From contig NZ_JIAH01000005.1 in assembly GCF_000688415.1 (NCBI RefSeq), forward strand, positions 186,001 through 250,000: DNA of 64,000 nucleotides, given 5' to 3'. The translations under genes and the position numbers were made by a program. Origin of the DNA: Corynebacterium pseudodiphtheriticum DSM 44287 (GTDB lineage Bacteria; Actinomycetota; Actinomycetes; Mycobacteriales; Mycobacteriaceae). Positions within the stretch are counted from its first letter, which is position 1; the number at the start of each line of letters is the position of its first letter. The notes beneath the pieces were generated by a model. It did no database searches. It was not told the origin of the DNA and saw nothing but the letters and a program-made list of their open reading frames with translations. Positions 35,733-44,529 of the stretch are shown piece by piece.

Positions 35733-36305
35733 ATGGCAGATTCTGTAGATCCCCAAGCCACGAGTGCGCAAGAAGCCAGCCCGGATAAAACTGCACCTTC
35801 CGCCGCACAGTCTTATGATCCGCGGCGGCGACGTCGGCAGTGGCAGCGGCGCATGCACCAGCTGGTTGCAACCTTGTGCTTAGCTGGGCTACTGGGCTCA
35901 GTTGCCATGATTGGCGGGGCAGCGGCGAATGATCACCGGATTGAATCTGATCCAGGTCGCGCCCTAGCGACGGTCACGGGTACCTCCTTGTTGCGCACTA
36001 CCGTGGAATTCCGGGACGGCGAAGGTCTGTATCGGGCACCGTCGACAGGCGTGTTGTACCCCACCGGGCTTGCCGAGGGTCAGCAGGTTTGGGTGCAGTA
36101 TTCGCGCGTGGATCCGGACCTGGTGAAAGTAGCAGGCCGTGGTTGGACGTTGGCGATTATCCCTGGGCTGAGTGTCGCGGCGCTGGTTGTCGTCGTCACG
36201 TTGGTGTTGTGGCAGTTGATTAGCTTCGCGACGCGTCCCACAGCGCATCCTCACAGGACGCCGACGAGCACACCAAGAACTCCCAAGACAAGTAATCGCG
36301 GGTGA
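35733..36305 (+). CDS. DUF3592-like membrane protein
   Basis: 190 residues. Two helices (LVATLCLAGLLGSVAMIGGAA and LAIIPGLSVAALVVVVTLVLW) flank an extracytoplasmic domain with TVEFRDGEGLYRAPSTGVLYPTGLAEGQQVWVQYSRVDPDLVKVAGR, the DUF3592 pattern. It begins 12 bp after menD and ends 6 bp before the mannosyltransferase gene, the same order as the Rv0555-Rv0558 region of M. tuberculosis. Function unknown. Confidence 0.8.
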   Translation: MADSVDPQATSAQEASPDKTAPSAAQSYDPRRRRRQWQRRMHQLVATLCLAGLLGSVAMIGGAAANDHRIESDPGRALATVTGTSLLRTTVEFRDGEGLYRAPSTGVLYPTGLAEGQQVWVQYSRVDPDLVKVAGRGWTLAIIPGLSVAALVVVVTLVLWQLISFATRPTAHPHRTPTSTPRTPKTSNRG

Positions 36306-36311
36306 TGCTAG

Positions 36312-37574
36312 TTGTTGTCTGCACCTTCGGCCCGATCGCGGCTGCGCGTAGCCATCGTCGCCGAATCTTTTTTGCCGCACGTGAACGGGGTCAGCAACTC
36401 CGTCCTCCGCATTCTGGAATATCTGAACGCGCACGGCCACGACGCCATCGTTATCGCACCCGGTCCACACGGTAGGGGGCCAGACAGCAGAGTCCCGGAC
36501 CATCCAGAAATCTCCCACTACGCGGGTTTCCGGGTCGTGCGCGTGCCGACGATTCGCTTGCCGTTCGTCGATTCTCTGCCCATCGGCGTGCCAACGCCGA
36601 CCGTCTACCGCACGCTCGCCGAATTCCGCCCGGATATCGTGCACTTGGCCAGTCCCTTCGCGCTGGGGCGCGGTGGTGGTTGGGCTGCTCGGCGTTTAGG
36701 CATTCCCAGGGTGGCGGTTTTTCAGACTGATATTGCAGGTTTCGCCGGGCTGTACCAGCTGGGGGCATTACAGCGCGCTACCTGGCGTTGGATCAGGCGG
36801 ATGCATAACCATTGCCAGCTGACGTTGGCGCCGTCGACGGAGACCATCCAGCAGTTGGAATCGCACGGGGTGCGCAATCTTGCGCATTGGGGGCGCGGGG
36901 TGGATACGCAGTTGTTTCATCCGGAGAAACGCTCGGATGCGCTGCGTCGGAAGTGGTGCGCAGGGCGGCCGAAACAATCACCGCCAACTATCGTCGGTTA
37001 CGTGGGACGCCTGGCTAATGAGAAGGGTGTGCACCGGTTGGCTGCCTTGTCTGCCCGGACTGATGTGCAGCTCGTCATCGTCGGTGATGGCCCGTGCCGT
37101 TCTGAGTTGGAAACGGCGATGCCGGATGCGGTGTTTTGCGGAGCACTCAGCGGTCAAGATTTGGCTGCTGCCTATGCCAGTTTCGATGTTTTCGTCCACC
37201 CTGGTGAGCTGGAGACTTTTTGCCAAACCATCCAGGAAGCGCAGGCTAGCGGCGTGCCGACGATCGCCCCGCGGGTAGGCGGCCCAGTCGACCTGATCCG
37301 GGATGGTAGCAACGGGAACCTTGGTGACAGTAACGGAAACTCTGATGGCTGCACTGGGCTGCTACTGGATCCCGATAATTTCGAAGCAGAGCTTGCCGAC
37401 GCGGTCAGCTGGCTGGCCGCCCCGAGCCGTCGGCAAGAATTATCCGCTGCAGCTCGCGAGCACGTGGAGGATAAGACCTGGCCGAGGATCTGTGCTCAGT
37501 TGGTGGACTATTACCGGCAGGTGCTGGCGGAGGTGAACCCAGCTGCGTGGGAATCTCCGGGTGCCAACCATTAA
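36312..37574 (+). CDS. mgtA: GT4 mannosyltransferase, MgtA-like
   Basis: 420 residues. GT-B fold: LRVAIVAESFLPHVNGVSNSV at the N-terminus, AVFQTDIAGFAGLYQ, VGYVGRLANEKGVHRLAAL, and the EX7E-type HPGELETFCQTIQEAQASGVP with APRVGGPVDLI. Position between DUF3592 and menG matches MgtA, which adds mannose to a glucuronosyl-diacylglycerol glycolipid in corynebacteria and mycobacteria; this assignment rests on synteny and family. An insertion rich in Gly, Asn and Ser (about 332-348) follows the EX7E motif. The start is probably TTG at 36312, though no good Shine-Dalgarno is seen. Confidence 0.82.
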   Translation: MLSAPSARSRLRVAIVAESFLPHVNGVSNSVLRILEYLNAHGHDAIVIAPGPHGRGPDSRVPDHPEISHYAGFRVVRVPTIRLPFVDSLPIGVPTPTVYRTLAEFRPDIVHLASPFALGRGGGWAARRLGIPRVAVFQTDIAGFAGLYQLGALQRATWRWIRRMHNHCQLTLAPSTETIQQLESHGVRNLAHWGRGVDTQLFHPEKRSDALRRKWCAGRPKQSPPTIVGYVGRLANEKGVHRLAALSARTDVQLVIVGDGPCRSELETAMPDAVFCGALSGQDLAAAYASFDVFVHPGELETFCQTIQEAQASGVPTIAPRVGGPVDLIRDGSNGNLGDSNGNSDGCTGLLLDPDNFEAELADAVSWLAAPSRRQELSAAAREHVEDKTWPRICAQLVDYYRQVLAEVNPAAWESPGANH

Positions 37575-37577
37575 GCT
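37572..37577 (+). promoter_or_regulatory. -10-like box overlapping the mgtA stop, before menG
   Basis: TAAGCT, whose TAA is the mgtA stop codon, ends 6 nt before GTG 37584. It may give menG its own leaderless transcript. Confidence 0.35.
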
Positions 37578-37583
37578 GGTGGG

Positions 37584-38384
37584 GTGGATTCTTCGAATAA
37601 GGCTGAGCAAGACAATAAAGCCCAAGGTGCTAGCGCCCAGGACAAAAAGGCCCAGGACAAAAAGGGCCAGGACAATAAACCTCAGCAAGCACCGAAACTC
37701 ACTCGTGCGACGCTGGATAAGGCGCCGGTGGATGTGGCGTCGATGTTTGATACGGTCAGCAAGAATTATGACCTGACCAATACCGTCCTCTCGCTCGGAA
37801 TCGATAATTATTGGCGCAAACGCACTCGTGAGCGTTTGGATCTGCAGCCCGGGGATAAGGTGCTGGACTTAGCAGCCGGAACCGCGGTGTCTACCGTGCA
37901 GTTGGCGCGCTCTGGAGCCTGGTGCGTGGCCTGCGATTTTTCCACCGGCATGCTGGCCGCCGGCGCCCACCGTGATGTGCCTAAGGTCGCTGGCGATGGA
38001 ATGCATTTGCCGTTTGCGGACGATAGTTTCGACGCCGTCACGATCTCGTATGGGCTGCGTAATATCCACGACTTTCGCGCCGGGCTGCGGGAAATGGCGC
38101 GGGTGACCAAACCGGGCGGCAAGCTCACAGTGGCTGAATTTTCTACCCCGGTGGTGCCCGTATTCAGCACGGTGTACAAGGAATATTTGATGCGCGCGCT
38201 GCCGGTGATCGCGCGGGTGATTTCTTCGAATGCGCAGGCGTATGAATACTTGGCGGAATCGATCCGTATGTGGCCGGATCAGGAGACTTTGGCTGCCGAG
38301 ATCAACGCTAATGGGTGGACTGAGTGCGGTTGGCAGAATCTGACGGGCGGAATTGTGGCGCTGCATTCGGCTGTGAAGGCTTAA
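37584..38384 (+). CDS. menG: Demethylmenaquinone methyltransferase
   Basis: SAM-dependent last methylation of menaquinone synthesis (UbiE family). 266 residues. [17 protein letters not shown] is SAM motif [28 protein letters not shown] and LTVAEFSTP complete the family signature. One change is visible: the usual GTG of motif I reads GTA. The first 45 residues are a Lys/Gln/Asp-rich extension built from 15-bp repeats. GTG start. Confidence 0.93.
   Translation: MDSSNKAEQDNKAQGASAQDKKAQDKKGQDNKPQQAPKLTRATLDKAPVDVASMFDTVSKNYDLTNTVLSLGIDNYWRKRTRERLDLQPGDKVLDLAAGTAVSTVQLARSGAWCVACDFSTGMLAAGAHRDVPKVAGDGMHLPFADDSFDAVTISYGLRNIHDFRAGLREMARVTKPGGKLTVAEFSTPVVPVFSTVYKEYLMRALPVIARVISSNAQAYEYLAESIRMWPDQETLAAEINANGWTECGWQNLTGGIVALHSAVKA
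37620..37679 (+). repeat. 15-bp tandem repeat, four units, in the menG N-terminus
   Basis: Units at 37620, 37635, 37650 and 37665. The middle two are identical (GCCCAGGACAAAAAG). They code [15 protein letters not shown] and GQDNK. Confidence 0.85.
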
Positions 38385-38600
38385 TTGGTCTGGGCTGGAG
38401 TTCTCTTAGCATTACCCGCTGCATGGGTTCTTTATCGCGCTACTACCGGCGGCCTCCAGGAAATGCCTCTACATGAAGTCATCGCGACTGCTGTTTATAT
38501 TTTCGTGCTTCTGGTGCTTGTAGAAACAAAACTCGTGCTGTCGGAGCGTAAGAACACAGGAGTCACGAGTGACGAAAACACTAAAAAGCCCAGATATTAA
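38385..38600 (+). CDS. Small two-helix membrane protein directly after menG
   Basis: 71 residues from a TTG that immediately follows the menG TAA in the same reading frame. Two hydrophobic segments (VWAGVLLALPAAWVLYRA and VIATAVYIFVLLVLVETKLVL) are followed by a charged tail. GAAGG at the end of menG gives a possible Shine-Dalgarno about 6 nt before the TTG. The layout would suit translational coupling, or readthrough of the stop. A small hypothetical is known at this site in relatives, from memory. Confidence 0.5.
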   Translation: MVWAGVLLALPAAWVLYRATTGGLQEMPLHEVIATAVYIFVLLVLVETKLVLSERKNTGVTSDENTKKPRY

Positions 38601-38708
38601 AAAGCCCAAATAAATTGGCCAGATTCCTTAATATCGGAGGTGGCTTTGTTTGGCCGTGTTTAGTTATGCCTCGCCATTGGTTTTAGCATCGCAGGTTCCC
38701 CATATTCC

Positions 38709-40148
38709 CTAAACCGTTGAATCCCACAGCGGCGTGTCGGCCCGCACCGTTGCCGCGTATTTTCCGGCCTTCTTCCACAACCGGGAAATCAGGTCGCGGT
38801 CTTCGTCGGTAACTAAGTTGCCCATCAACCGAGCAGCCGCTGGCATTAAATAGCGCGCCGCCGGGCCCCGCAACCCTAACGGGCCGAACACAGGCAAAAA
38901 CTGCGGGTAGGTCAAAAGCCGGGCCGCGGTGCGTGCCCACATGAACGCCTCGCCGAAATGCGCCCGCAACACTTCGGGCCACACCAAGGTGAGGTCGACG
39001 CCGTTGCCCAACAGGCCCACGGCTAGCTCGGCGGTTTCCAGCCCGTAGTCGATACCTTCACCGTTTAATGGGTTCACGCATGCCGCCGCGTCGCCGATCA
39101 GCATCCAGTTCGCCCCGGCTACGTTCGATACGGCCCCACCCATGGGCAATAACGCCGAGGCCACTTCGTCCGGATCCCCTAAACCCCAGGCTTTGCGCTG
39201 TTGGCTGGCATAAAATTCCAGCAGTTTCTTGGTGTTGATCGCTGCCGGACGTTTATCTGTCGACAATGCGCCGCATCCCAGGTTCACTGTGCCGTCGCCA
39301 AGCGGGAAAATCCACCCGTATCCAGGTTGAACGGTGCCTTGTTCGTCGGTCAGTTCCACGTGCGAATGCATCCACGGTTCATCGGAGTATGGCGAGCTGC
39401 AATACGACCGCGCGGCGATCCCATAGACTTCGCTGCGGTGCCAGGTACGCCCTAGTTTTTTGCCAAACGTCGAGCGTACCCCGTCAGCCACGATCGTCCA
39501 CCGCGGGCGCAGCGTAATCTCGCTTGCCGACGGCTGCTGGTCGTTTGTTGGCTGTTGGCTGCCCGAGGATGCCGACCGCTCCGCCGCCCGCTGGCCACCG
39601 ACCCGTCGCACCGTGATGGTCTCAATCGAATTGTTCTTGACGACGACATCAGCACCCGAATACCCGGTCCACACCCGTGCGCCTGCTGCCGCGGCTTGCT
39701 GCACCAGGTAGTTGTCTAATTCGCGCCGTGGCCAGGCGGTGCCCACATCCCCAAAATGTCCGTTTGGCCACGCGGCGGTCACTGATCCGCCGAAGCCGTG
39801 CAGTTTTAATCCCCGGTTGCGGTATCCCGGGTTCACTCCATCCAGAAGCCCTAGCTCTCGGAGTTTCGCCATCGCGCGTGGGGTGAGACCATCGCCGCAG
39901 GTTTTATCGCGGGGAAAGGTTGCTTGGTCTACCAATACGACGTCCCATCCGGCGCGTGCGGCATAAATCGCAGCCGCGGCTCCAGCTGGGCCACCGCCAA
40001 TAACCGCGACTTCGCAGGAGACAGCGTCATTGCCGGTGCTGGAGGCGTCGGCAAGAATTTCGCTTTTCGGAGGTTTCGACGTGGAAGATGCAGTGTGGGA
40101 CCCGGAATCGGGCCGAGCGGGGGAGTCGTCGGCAAGGCTCATGGGCAT
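38709..40148 (-). CDS. menJ: FAD-dependent geranylgeranyl reductase family protein, MenJ-like
   Basis: 479 residues. FAD-binding VIGGGPAGAAAAIYAARAGWDVVLVD near 50, DKTCGDGLTPRAM, and LIGDAAACVNPLNGEGIDYGLE in the C-terminal half are the geranylgeranyl reductase signatures. By synteny it corresponds to MenJ, which saturates one isoprene unit of the menaquinone side chain, so the organism probably makes dihydromenaquinone. The ATG at 40148 or at 40142 could start it. Three decamer copies lie within it, two in the N-terminal extension. Confidence 0.85.
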   Translation of the reverse strand: MPMSLADDSPARPDSGSHTASSTSKPPKSEILADASSTGNDAVSCEVAVIGGGPAGAAAAIYAARAGWDVVLVDQATFPRDKTCGDGLTPRAMAKLRELGLLDGVNPGYRNRGLKLHGFGGSVTAAWPNGHFGDVGTAWPRRELDNYLVQQAAAAGARVWTGYSGADVVVKNNSIETITVRRVGGQRAAERSASSGSQQPTNDQQPSASEITLRPRWTIVADGVRSTFGKKLGRTWHRSEVYGIAARSYCSSPYSDEPWMHSHVELTDEQGTVQPGYGWIFPLGDGTVNLGCGALSTDKRPAAINTKKLLEFYASQQRKAWGLGDPDEVASALLPMGGAVSNVAGANWMLIGDAAACVNPLNGEGIDYGLETAELAVGLLGNGVDLTLVWPEVLRAHFGEAFMWARTAARLLTYPQFLPVFGPLGLRGPAARYLMPAAARLMGNLVTDEDRDLISRLWKKAGKYAATVRADTPLWDSTV

Positions 40149-40252
40149 TATTGTTGCATGAATAAGCCCCCGGAAGTGTTTTGCCCTGTTTCGTCGGCTA
40201 CTGTTAGGACGGGAATTATGGGAACGAATAAGCGCAAGGATAAACCTCGGAT

Positions 40253-41269
40253 ATGACCACTGGCCAAAACCAGGTTTCTGGTTACACCCCCGCTGTGGAT
40301 TTGGGGGATGAACAGCTCAATTCGCGCATTGCTGCCGGGATGGAAACGGTCGAAGACCTGCTGCGTTCGGAGCTTTCGCAGGGCGCGGAATTCATCACGG
40401 ATAAGGTTTTGCATTTAACTACCGCTGGTGGCAAGCGGTTCCGTCCAATGATGGCGCTGCTTGCTGCTGAATATGGCCCGCATGCAGAATCGGACAACGT
40501 GTATAAAGCAGCGGGTGTGGTGGAGATTGTGCATTTAGCCACGCTTTACCACGACGATGTGATGGATGAAGCCGATCAGCGGCGTGGGGTCGAATCTGCG
40601 AATTCGCGCTGGAGTAATTCGGTGGCGATCTTGTCTGGTGATGTGTTGCTTGCGCACGCGTCTCGGATTATGTCGACGATGGATAGTCTGACTGTGCGCC
40701 ACTTCGGGGAAACTTTCCAGGAGCTGGTTACTGGGCAGATGCGTGAGACACTTGGCGCGGGTGAGTCCGACCCGGTGGAGCATTACCAGAAGGTGATTGA
40801 GGAAAAGACCGCCGTGCTGATCGCCTCGGCTGGGTACTTGGGTGCGTATCATGCGGGTGCGGATGAGCCGACGCAGCGCTCTTTGCAAACCATTGGCGGT
40901 GCGATCGGCATGATCTTCCAGATCGTCGACGATATTATTGACCTGTTTTCTGATCCAAAAGATTCTGGCAAGATTCCGGGTACTGACTTGCGTGAAGGCG
41001 TGTTGACGCTGCCGGTGTTGTATGCATTGGCAGAAGATAGCGCTGCTGCTAATGAGTTGCGTTCTTTGTTGACCGGCCCATTGGAGGCTGAGGATGATGT
41101 GCAGCGTGCGATTGCATTAATTCGGGAGACAGAAGGACGTGCGAAAGCACTTGCCGACGTCCAAGCCCATTTGGATGTTGTCGACCGTGAGTTGGACAAG
41201 CTGCCGGATATTGCCGCGACGCGCGCCCTGCGCTTGCTTGCGGAATACACCATGCGCCGGGTGGGCTAG
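40253..41269 (+). CDS. Long-chain polyprenyl diphosphate synthase
   Basis: Makes the all-trans side-chain precursor used by MenA. 338 residues. The first Asp-rich motif is LYHDDVMDEADQRRG (DDxxD) and the second is VDDIIDLFSD; GGKRFRPMMALLAAE and the KTAVLIASAGYLGA segment are also present. Divergent from the MenJ-like gene. Chain length cannot be read off, but the context and corynebacterial menaquinones suggest C40-C45. The start ATG has AAGGA about 10 nt upstream. Confidence 0.9.
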   Translation: MTTGQNQVSGYTPAVDLGDEQLNSRIAAGMETVEDLLRSELSQGAEFITDKVLHLTTAGGKRFRPMMALLAAEYGPHAESDNVYKAAGVVEIVHLATLYHDDVMDEADQRRGVESANSRWSNSVAILSGDVLLAHASRIMSTMDSLTVRHFGETFQELVTGQMRETLGAGESDPVEHYQKVIEEKTAVLIASAGYLGAYHAGADEPTQRSLQTIGGAIGMIFQIVDDIIDLFSDPKDSGKIPGTDLREGVLTLPVLYALAEDSAAANELRSLLTGPLEAEDDVQRAIALIRETEGRAKALADVQAHLDVVDRELDKLPDIAATRALRLLAEYTMRRVG

Positions 41270-41351
41270 CAGGGTGCTTGCTGGTAATCGTGGCTGTTTC
41301 TGGCTGTCGAAACCCTGTTTGTAGTGCTGGTTTGTAGGTTTATTGGGGGTT

Positions 41352-41357
41352 TATAGT
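41352..41357 (+). promoter_or_regulatory. -10 box for tRNA-Tyr
   Basis: TATAGT about 30 bp before the tRNA. The -35 (TTGTAG at 41332) would have a short 14-bp spacer. Confidence 0.35.
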
Positions 41358-41386
41358 AGGCTAAGAAACCGCACCAAATGGTGCTT

Positions 41387-41468
41387 GCCAGGTTGCCCGA
41401 GCGGCCAAAGGGAGCGGACTGTAAATCCGCCGGCATTGCCTTCAGAAGTTCGAATCTTCTACCTGGCA
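41387..41468 (+). tRNA. tRNA-Tyr(GTA)
   Basis: Acceptor arms GCCAGGT and ACCTGGC pair, the anticodon loop CTGTAAA is flanked by GCGGA/TCCGC, the T-loop is TTCGAAT, and a long variable arm (class II) is present. CCA is not encoded. Confidence 0.95.
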
Positions 41469-41476
41469 CAGTTTGA

Positions 41477-41507
41477 AACCTCACGCGAATTATCGCGTGG
41501 GGTTTTT
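41477..41507 (+). terminator. Terminator after tRNA-Tyr
   Basis: CCTCACGCG pairs with CGCGTGGGG around AATTAT and runs into TTTTT. Confidence 0.85.
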
Positions 41508-41708
41508 GCATGTGGGGGTCTGGGGTTAAGTAGGGGTTAAGTAGCAAAAAATGTGTCTGATCGGCGTGTCGCCAATTCCCTAGATCTGGCCTTTCCGGAT
41601 ACCGAATGAGTGTGTGTATTCAACATCGATGCCCTGGTCGTAGAAGGCTGGCTGACCAGATTACTGGCCAGTGGTGGAACTGGATGCATCCTAAGGCATA
41701 ACTTGATT

Positions 41709-42713
41709 TCAGGTCGCATTTCTGTCCGTATAGTCCACAAGGAAGCGTAAAAACAGCCGTGCTGGGTCGGAGAGTCGGTTCTTCGAGCTCCACACCACCC
41801 GCAGCGGACGGTCGAAATTGACTCCAACCACCGGAACCTCGAGGTATTCCCCGGTGGCTAACTGCGATGATACCGCGCGCCTCGCGATCACCCCTGGTGC
41901 TCCTAGAGTGCCTATCCCGGTACGTTGTGCTCCTAGCGATCCAAACTCTCCTATCGGTGGGGCGAGACCTTCCAGAGCGTCTTCTACGACTTCTCGAGTG
42001 CCGCTTCCCTGCTCGCGCAGCACCAAAGGTGTGGATTGCAACTCCTCTTTCGTTATCGGAGCCGTCCCTGTCACTGGTATGGATGCTGAAGGCATATCCA
42101 GGTCATTGTGATTGTTTGATTTTGCCCAGGGGTGATGCGCGGGTGCAGCAACGATTAGCTCATCGTGCCCTATCACTCGCTGGTGTAGTTCATGGGCCAC
42201 CCAGTTACCCTCAACTAGAGCTAGTTCCGCATCTCCCTGGATCACGTGACGTTGGGCCTCCCGACTGTTGAGCTGACGCATGTGCAGATGAGTCTGCGGG
42301 TGACGGCGTTGGAAGGCCGCTGCCCACCGGGGGTAGTCTATTTCCGCCACAGTATGAGAAACCACCAGCGTAAGCCCCTCGGTTACAGCGTTGTTGGTGG
42401 CTGCTTTCAGACCATGCGCGCAATCGTTGAGTGCCCTTTCTAAGCCCTCAAGCACACGGATCACTTGGTGTCCCACTTTTGTCGTGGAACTGCCCGCGGC
42501 GCCACGCCAAAAAATACGTGTATTTAGGTGTTTTTCCAATTTGGCGACGCGTGTGCTGACCGTCTGTTGGGAAACATTGAGATATTTCGCAGCCTGATTC
42601 ATTCCTCCGTGTCGGGCTACAGCGAGGACGACGTCAACCGTGAGGGCATCGGGAACGTAGCTTCGTCGAACGGAAGAGAACCGAGAGTCATCACCATCTC
42701 GTGCGGGGTACAT
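41709..42713 (-). CDS. LysR-type transcriptional regulator
   Basis: 334 residues from ATG 42713. The N-terminal winged HTH reads ALTVDVVLAVARHGGMNQAAKYLNVSQQTVSTRVAKLEKHL (about 22-62). A substrate-binding domain follows (LTLVVSHTVAEIDYPRWAAAF, LVEGNWVAHELH, VLREQGSGTREVVEDAL). It is divergent from a TDT exporter gene, the standard LysR arrangement, so it probably controls that gene; sulfite or sulfur compounds or an organic acid could be the signal, but this is inference. A TACAAT box lies 6 nt before the ATG. The open frame continues upstream over the intergenic region. Confidence 0.88.
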   Translation of the reverse strand: MYPARDGDDSRFSSVRRSYVPDALTVDVVLAVARHGGMNQAAKYLNVSQQTVSTRVAKLEKHLNTRIFWRGAAGSSTTKVGHQVIRVLEGLERALNDCAHGLKAATNNAVTEGLTLVVSHTVAEIDYPRWAAAFQRRHPQTHLHMRQLNSREAQRHVIQGDAELALVEGNWVAHELHQRVIGHDELIVAAPAHHPWAKSNNHNDLDMPSASIPVTGTAPITKEELQSTPLVLREQGSGTREVVEDALEGLAPPIGEFGSLGAQRTGIGTLGAPGVIARRAVSSQLATGEYLEVPVVGVNFDRPLRVVWSSKNRLSDPARLFLRFLVDYTDRNAT

Positions 42714-42719
42714 GCTTTC

Positions 42720-42725
42720 ATTGTA
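42720..42725 (-). promoter_or_regulatory. -10 box for leaderless LysR-gene transcript
   Basis: Minus-strand TACAAT, 6 nt before ATG 42713. Confidence 0.5.
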
Positions 42726-42770
42726 ACCCTGTACGGATTTTGTGCCCTCCCGTAAACGTTCAGCAGTACA

Positions 42771-42776
42771 TAGCCT
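42771..42776 (+). promoter_or_regulatory. -10 box for leaderless TDT-gene transcript
   Basis: TAGCCT, 7 nt before ATG 42784. The 70-bp gap to the LysR start should hold the LysR operator. Confidence 0.45.
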
Positions 42777-42783
42777 GAAGCGC

Positions 42784-43770
42784 ATGCTTAAAATTGAGAA
42801 TAAAATGGAACTTCCGCCACTCGGACCTGGCTGGGCCGGAGCAGTAATGGGACTAGGGATATCCTCGTCCCTCATTGAGACTCATCTCAGCCCCGTTGTG
42901 GGGCATCTCCCCGCGAAGATCATGATTGTTGCCGCAACTCTTCTCGCTCTGGCGCTCTCCATAGGCTTCATTAGGCACCGCAATCCGGGCTTTCGCCCCA
43001 ATAACATGCCCGCGTGGGGCATGGTCTCTATGGGGATTTTAGCTTTAGGCAGCGCCTACTCGCTTATTTTTAATGCCTGGATGATTCATATTTTGTGTTG
43101 GGCAGCCGGAACCATCCTTGGTGTGATTACCTGCCTAAGGTATCTGCAGTTCCTTATTTTTGACCGTTCCGTTGCTCCTGCTTTTACCTTGGGGTTGCCC
43201 CTGGTTGCACCGATGGTTTCCGGAACCTCCTCGGCTCAGTTGGTGCCGCACGCGGGGGAGTGGGGGTCGCTGGTGCACGACATTGGCGTAATGTGCTTTG
43301 CATTGGCATTGGCTACGTCAGTGCCGACGTTCGCCTTCGTTTATTTGCGTACATTCCCCAATCTTCCCACCAGCTTTGCCGCCACTGCCTGGATTCCGCT
43401 GGGCCTTGTCGGCCAGTCCACAGCGAGTGCGCAGTTGATTGCCGGTGAGCAGTGGCATTTCCGGGCAATGATCTATGGAGTTGTGATGCTTAGTCTCGGG
43501 ATTCCGTTGGCTGGTTATGCCATTGTCAAGCATTGGGGGGCAGTTCTTGGCAGCAGCCCAATGTCGTATAACCCCACGTGGTGGGCCAGCACTTTTCCGG
43601 TCGGCACCTGTTGTCTCGGTACGCATACCTTGTCGACGCAACCCGCAGCATTGGAGTGGGGTATGGGATGGATTGATATCGTCAGTGTCGGCCTGCTTGT
43701 TCTTCTTTTGCTCCACGTTATGTGGGCATCTTATGGAGCCGTCAGGATTACTGTGTTTAGCCGAGGATGA
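42784..43770 (+). CDS. TDT family (tellurite-resistance/dicarboxylate/sulfite) exporter
   Basis: 328 residues with about ten hydrophobic helices. The first contains GPGWAGAVMGLGISSSL, resembling the TehA/SLAC1/Mae1 opening. The repeated paired-helix pattern, FTLGLPLVAPMVSGTSS and the later FPVGTCCLGTHTLS support a TDT permease. ATG 42805 is another possible start. Divergent LysR gene suggests an inducible exporter; substrate unknown. Confidence 0.8.
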   Translation: MLKIENKMELPPLGPGWAGAVMGLGISSSLIETHLSPVVGHLPAKIMIVAATLLALALSIGFIRHRNPGFRPNNMPAWGMVSMGILALGSAYSLIFNAWMIHILCWAAGTILGVITCLRYLQFLIFDRSVAPAFTLGLPLVAPMVSGTSSAQLVPHAGEWGSLVHDIGVMCFALALATSVPTFAFVYLRTFPNLPTSFAATAWIPLGLVGQSTASAQLIAGEQWHFRAMIYGVVMLSLGIPLAGYAIVKHWGAVLGSSPMSYNPTWWASTFPVGTCCLGTHTLSTQPAALEWGMGWIDIVSVGLLVLLLLHVMWASYGAVRITVFSRG

Positions 43771-43983
43771 TCCGGAAAGAATCTCGGTACTTCAGCAATG
43801 CTGGTCTCGACGTCGGTTAAAATTTGGTCACCTTTCAGCCCCCCGCGCAACGTCGTAGGTTTCTAGTTCTGATACTGCCTGCAGTGACCATAAGGCGGCC
43901 TAGTGCCTGTGGCCATCATAGGACAATGACCTGTCGATAATCGTGAACTGTTGAATGTGGATGATTGTTCCAGAAATTCCGTC

Positions 43984-44011
43984 TTGAACTGCGGATTTGT
44001 GTATTTATAAT
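43984..44011 (+). promoter_or_regulatory. Promoter of the tRNA-Thr/Met/Trp cluster
   Basis: TTGAAC (43984-43989), 16-bp spacer, TATAAT (44006-44011), about 80 bp before tRNA-Thr. The 321-bp gap 43771-44091 holds this promoter and no gene I can support. Confidence 0.6.
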
Positions 44012-44091
44012 AAACTGAGTTAGGCTGTGTGAGGCTTCAACGGAGCGCAACAAAGTAGATCGAAAGACTGCAAAGTTGGTTTCGAGGCTGC

Positions 44092-44164
44092 GCCCCCTTA
44101 GCTCAGTCGGTAGAGCGTTTCCATGGTAAGGAAAAGGTCGACGGTTCGATTCCGTCAGGGGGCT
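44092..44164 (+). tRNA. tRNA-Thr(GGT)
   Basis: GCCCCCT pairs with AGGGGGC, the D-arm GCTCAGTCGGTAGAGC is standard, the anticodon loop is ATGGTAA (GGT), and the T-loop is GTTCGATTC. Confidence 0.95.
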
Positions 44165-44207
44165 CTGTTGCTGTTTAGGGCCGAACGCCTTAAACGCTGC
44201 AACACCA

Positions 44208-44279
44208 GGCGGTGTAGCTCAGTGGTAGAGCATACGACTCATAATCGTTGTGTCGCGGGTTCAATTCCCGCCATCGCTA
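44208..44279 (+). tRNA. tRNA-Met(CAT), elongator type
   Basis: GGCGGTG pairs with CATCGCT with two G-U pairs, D-arm GCTCAGTGGTAGAGC, anticodon loop CTCATAA, T-loop GTTCAATTC. The fully paired first acceptor base pair fits an elongator. Confidence 0.93.
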
Positions 44280-44398
44280 CTGGGATTTTTCCCATTACCT
44301 CAAGCCTTGTGCTGACCGGTTCCCGGTCTGCTAAGGTGAAGGCTGCTGTAAGTTCAGGTTTCATCTTTGGATCCCTGTTCTTTTACCCAGCACCCTCT

Positions 44399-44474
44399 AG
44401 GGGCGTGGCGCAATTGGTAGCGCAACGGTCTCCAAAACCGTAGGTTGCAGGTTCGAGTCCTGTCGCCCCTGCCA
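44399..44474 (+). tRNA. tRNA-Trp(CCA)
   Basis: AGGGGCG pairs with CGCCCCT, D-arm GCGCAATTGGTAGCGC, anticodon loop CTCCAAA, T-loop GTTCGAGTC; the 3' CCA is encoded. It is 55 bp before secE, the usual place. Confidence 0.95.
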
Positions 44475-44529
44475 TTATTTTTATGAGGTCATTCACCAAG
44501 GTCTCCAAGGCCATTGAGGAGTTATTGAC

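Noticed and set aside
33873..35858. 661-codon open frame antisense to menD
   Set aside because: It is a shadow of menD codon use; no recognisable domains, while the plus strand encodes a complete MenD.
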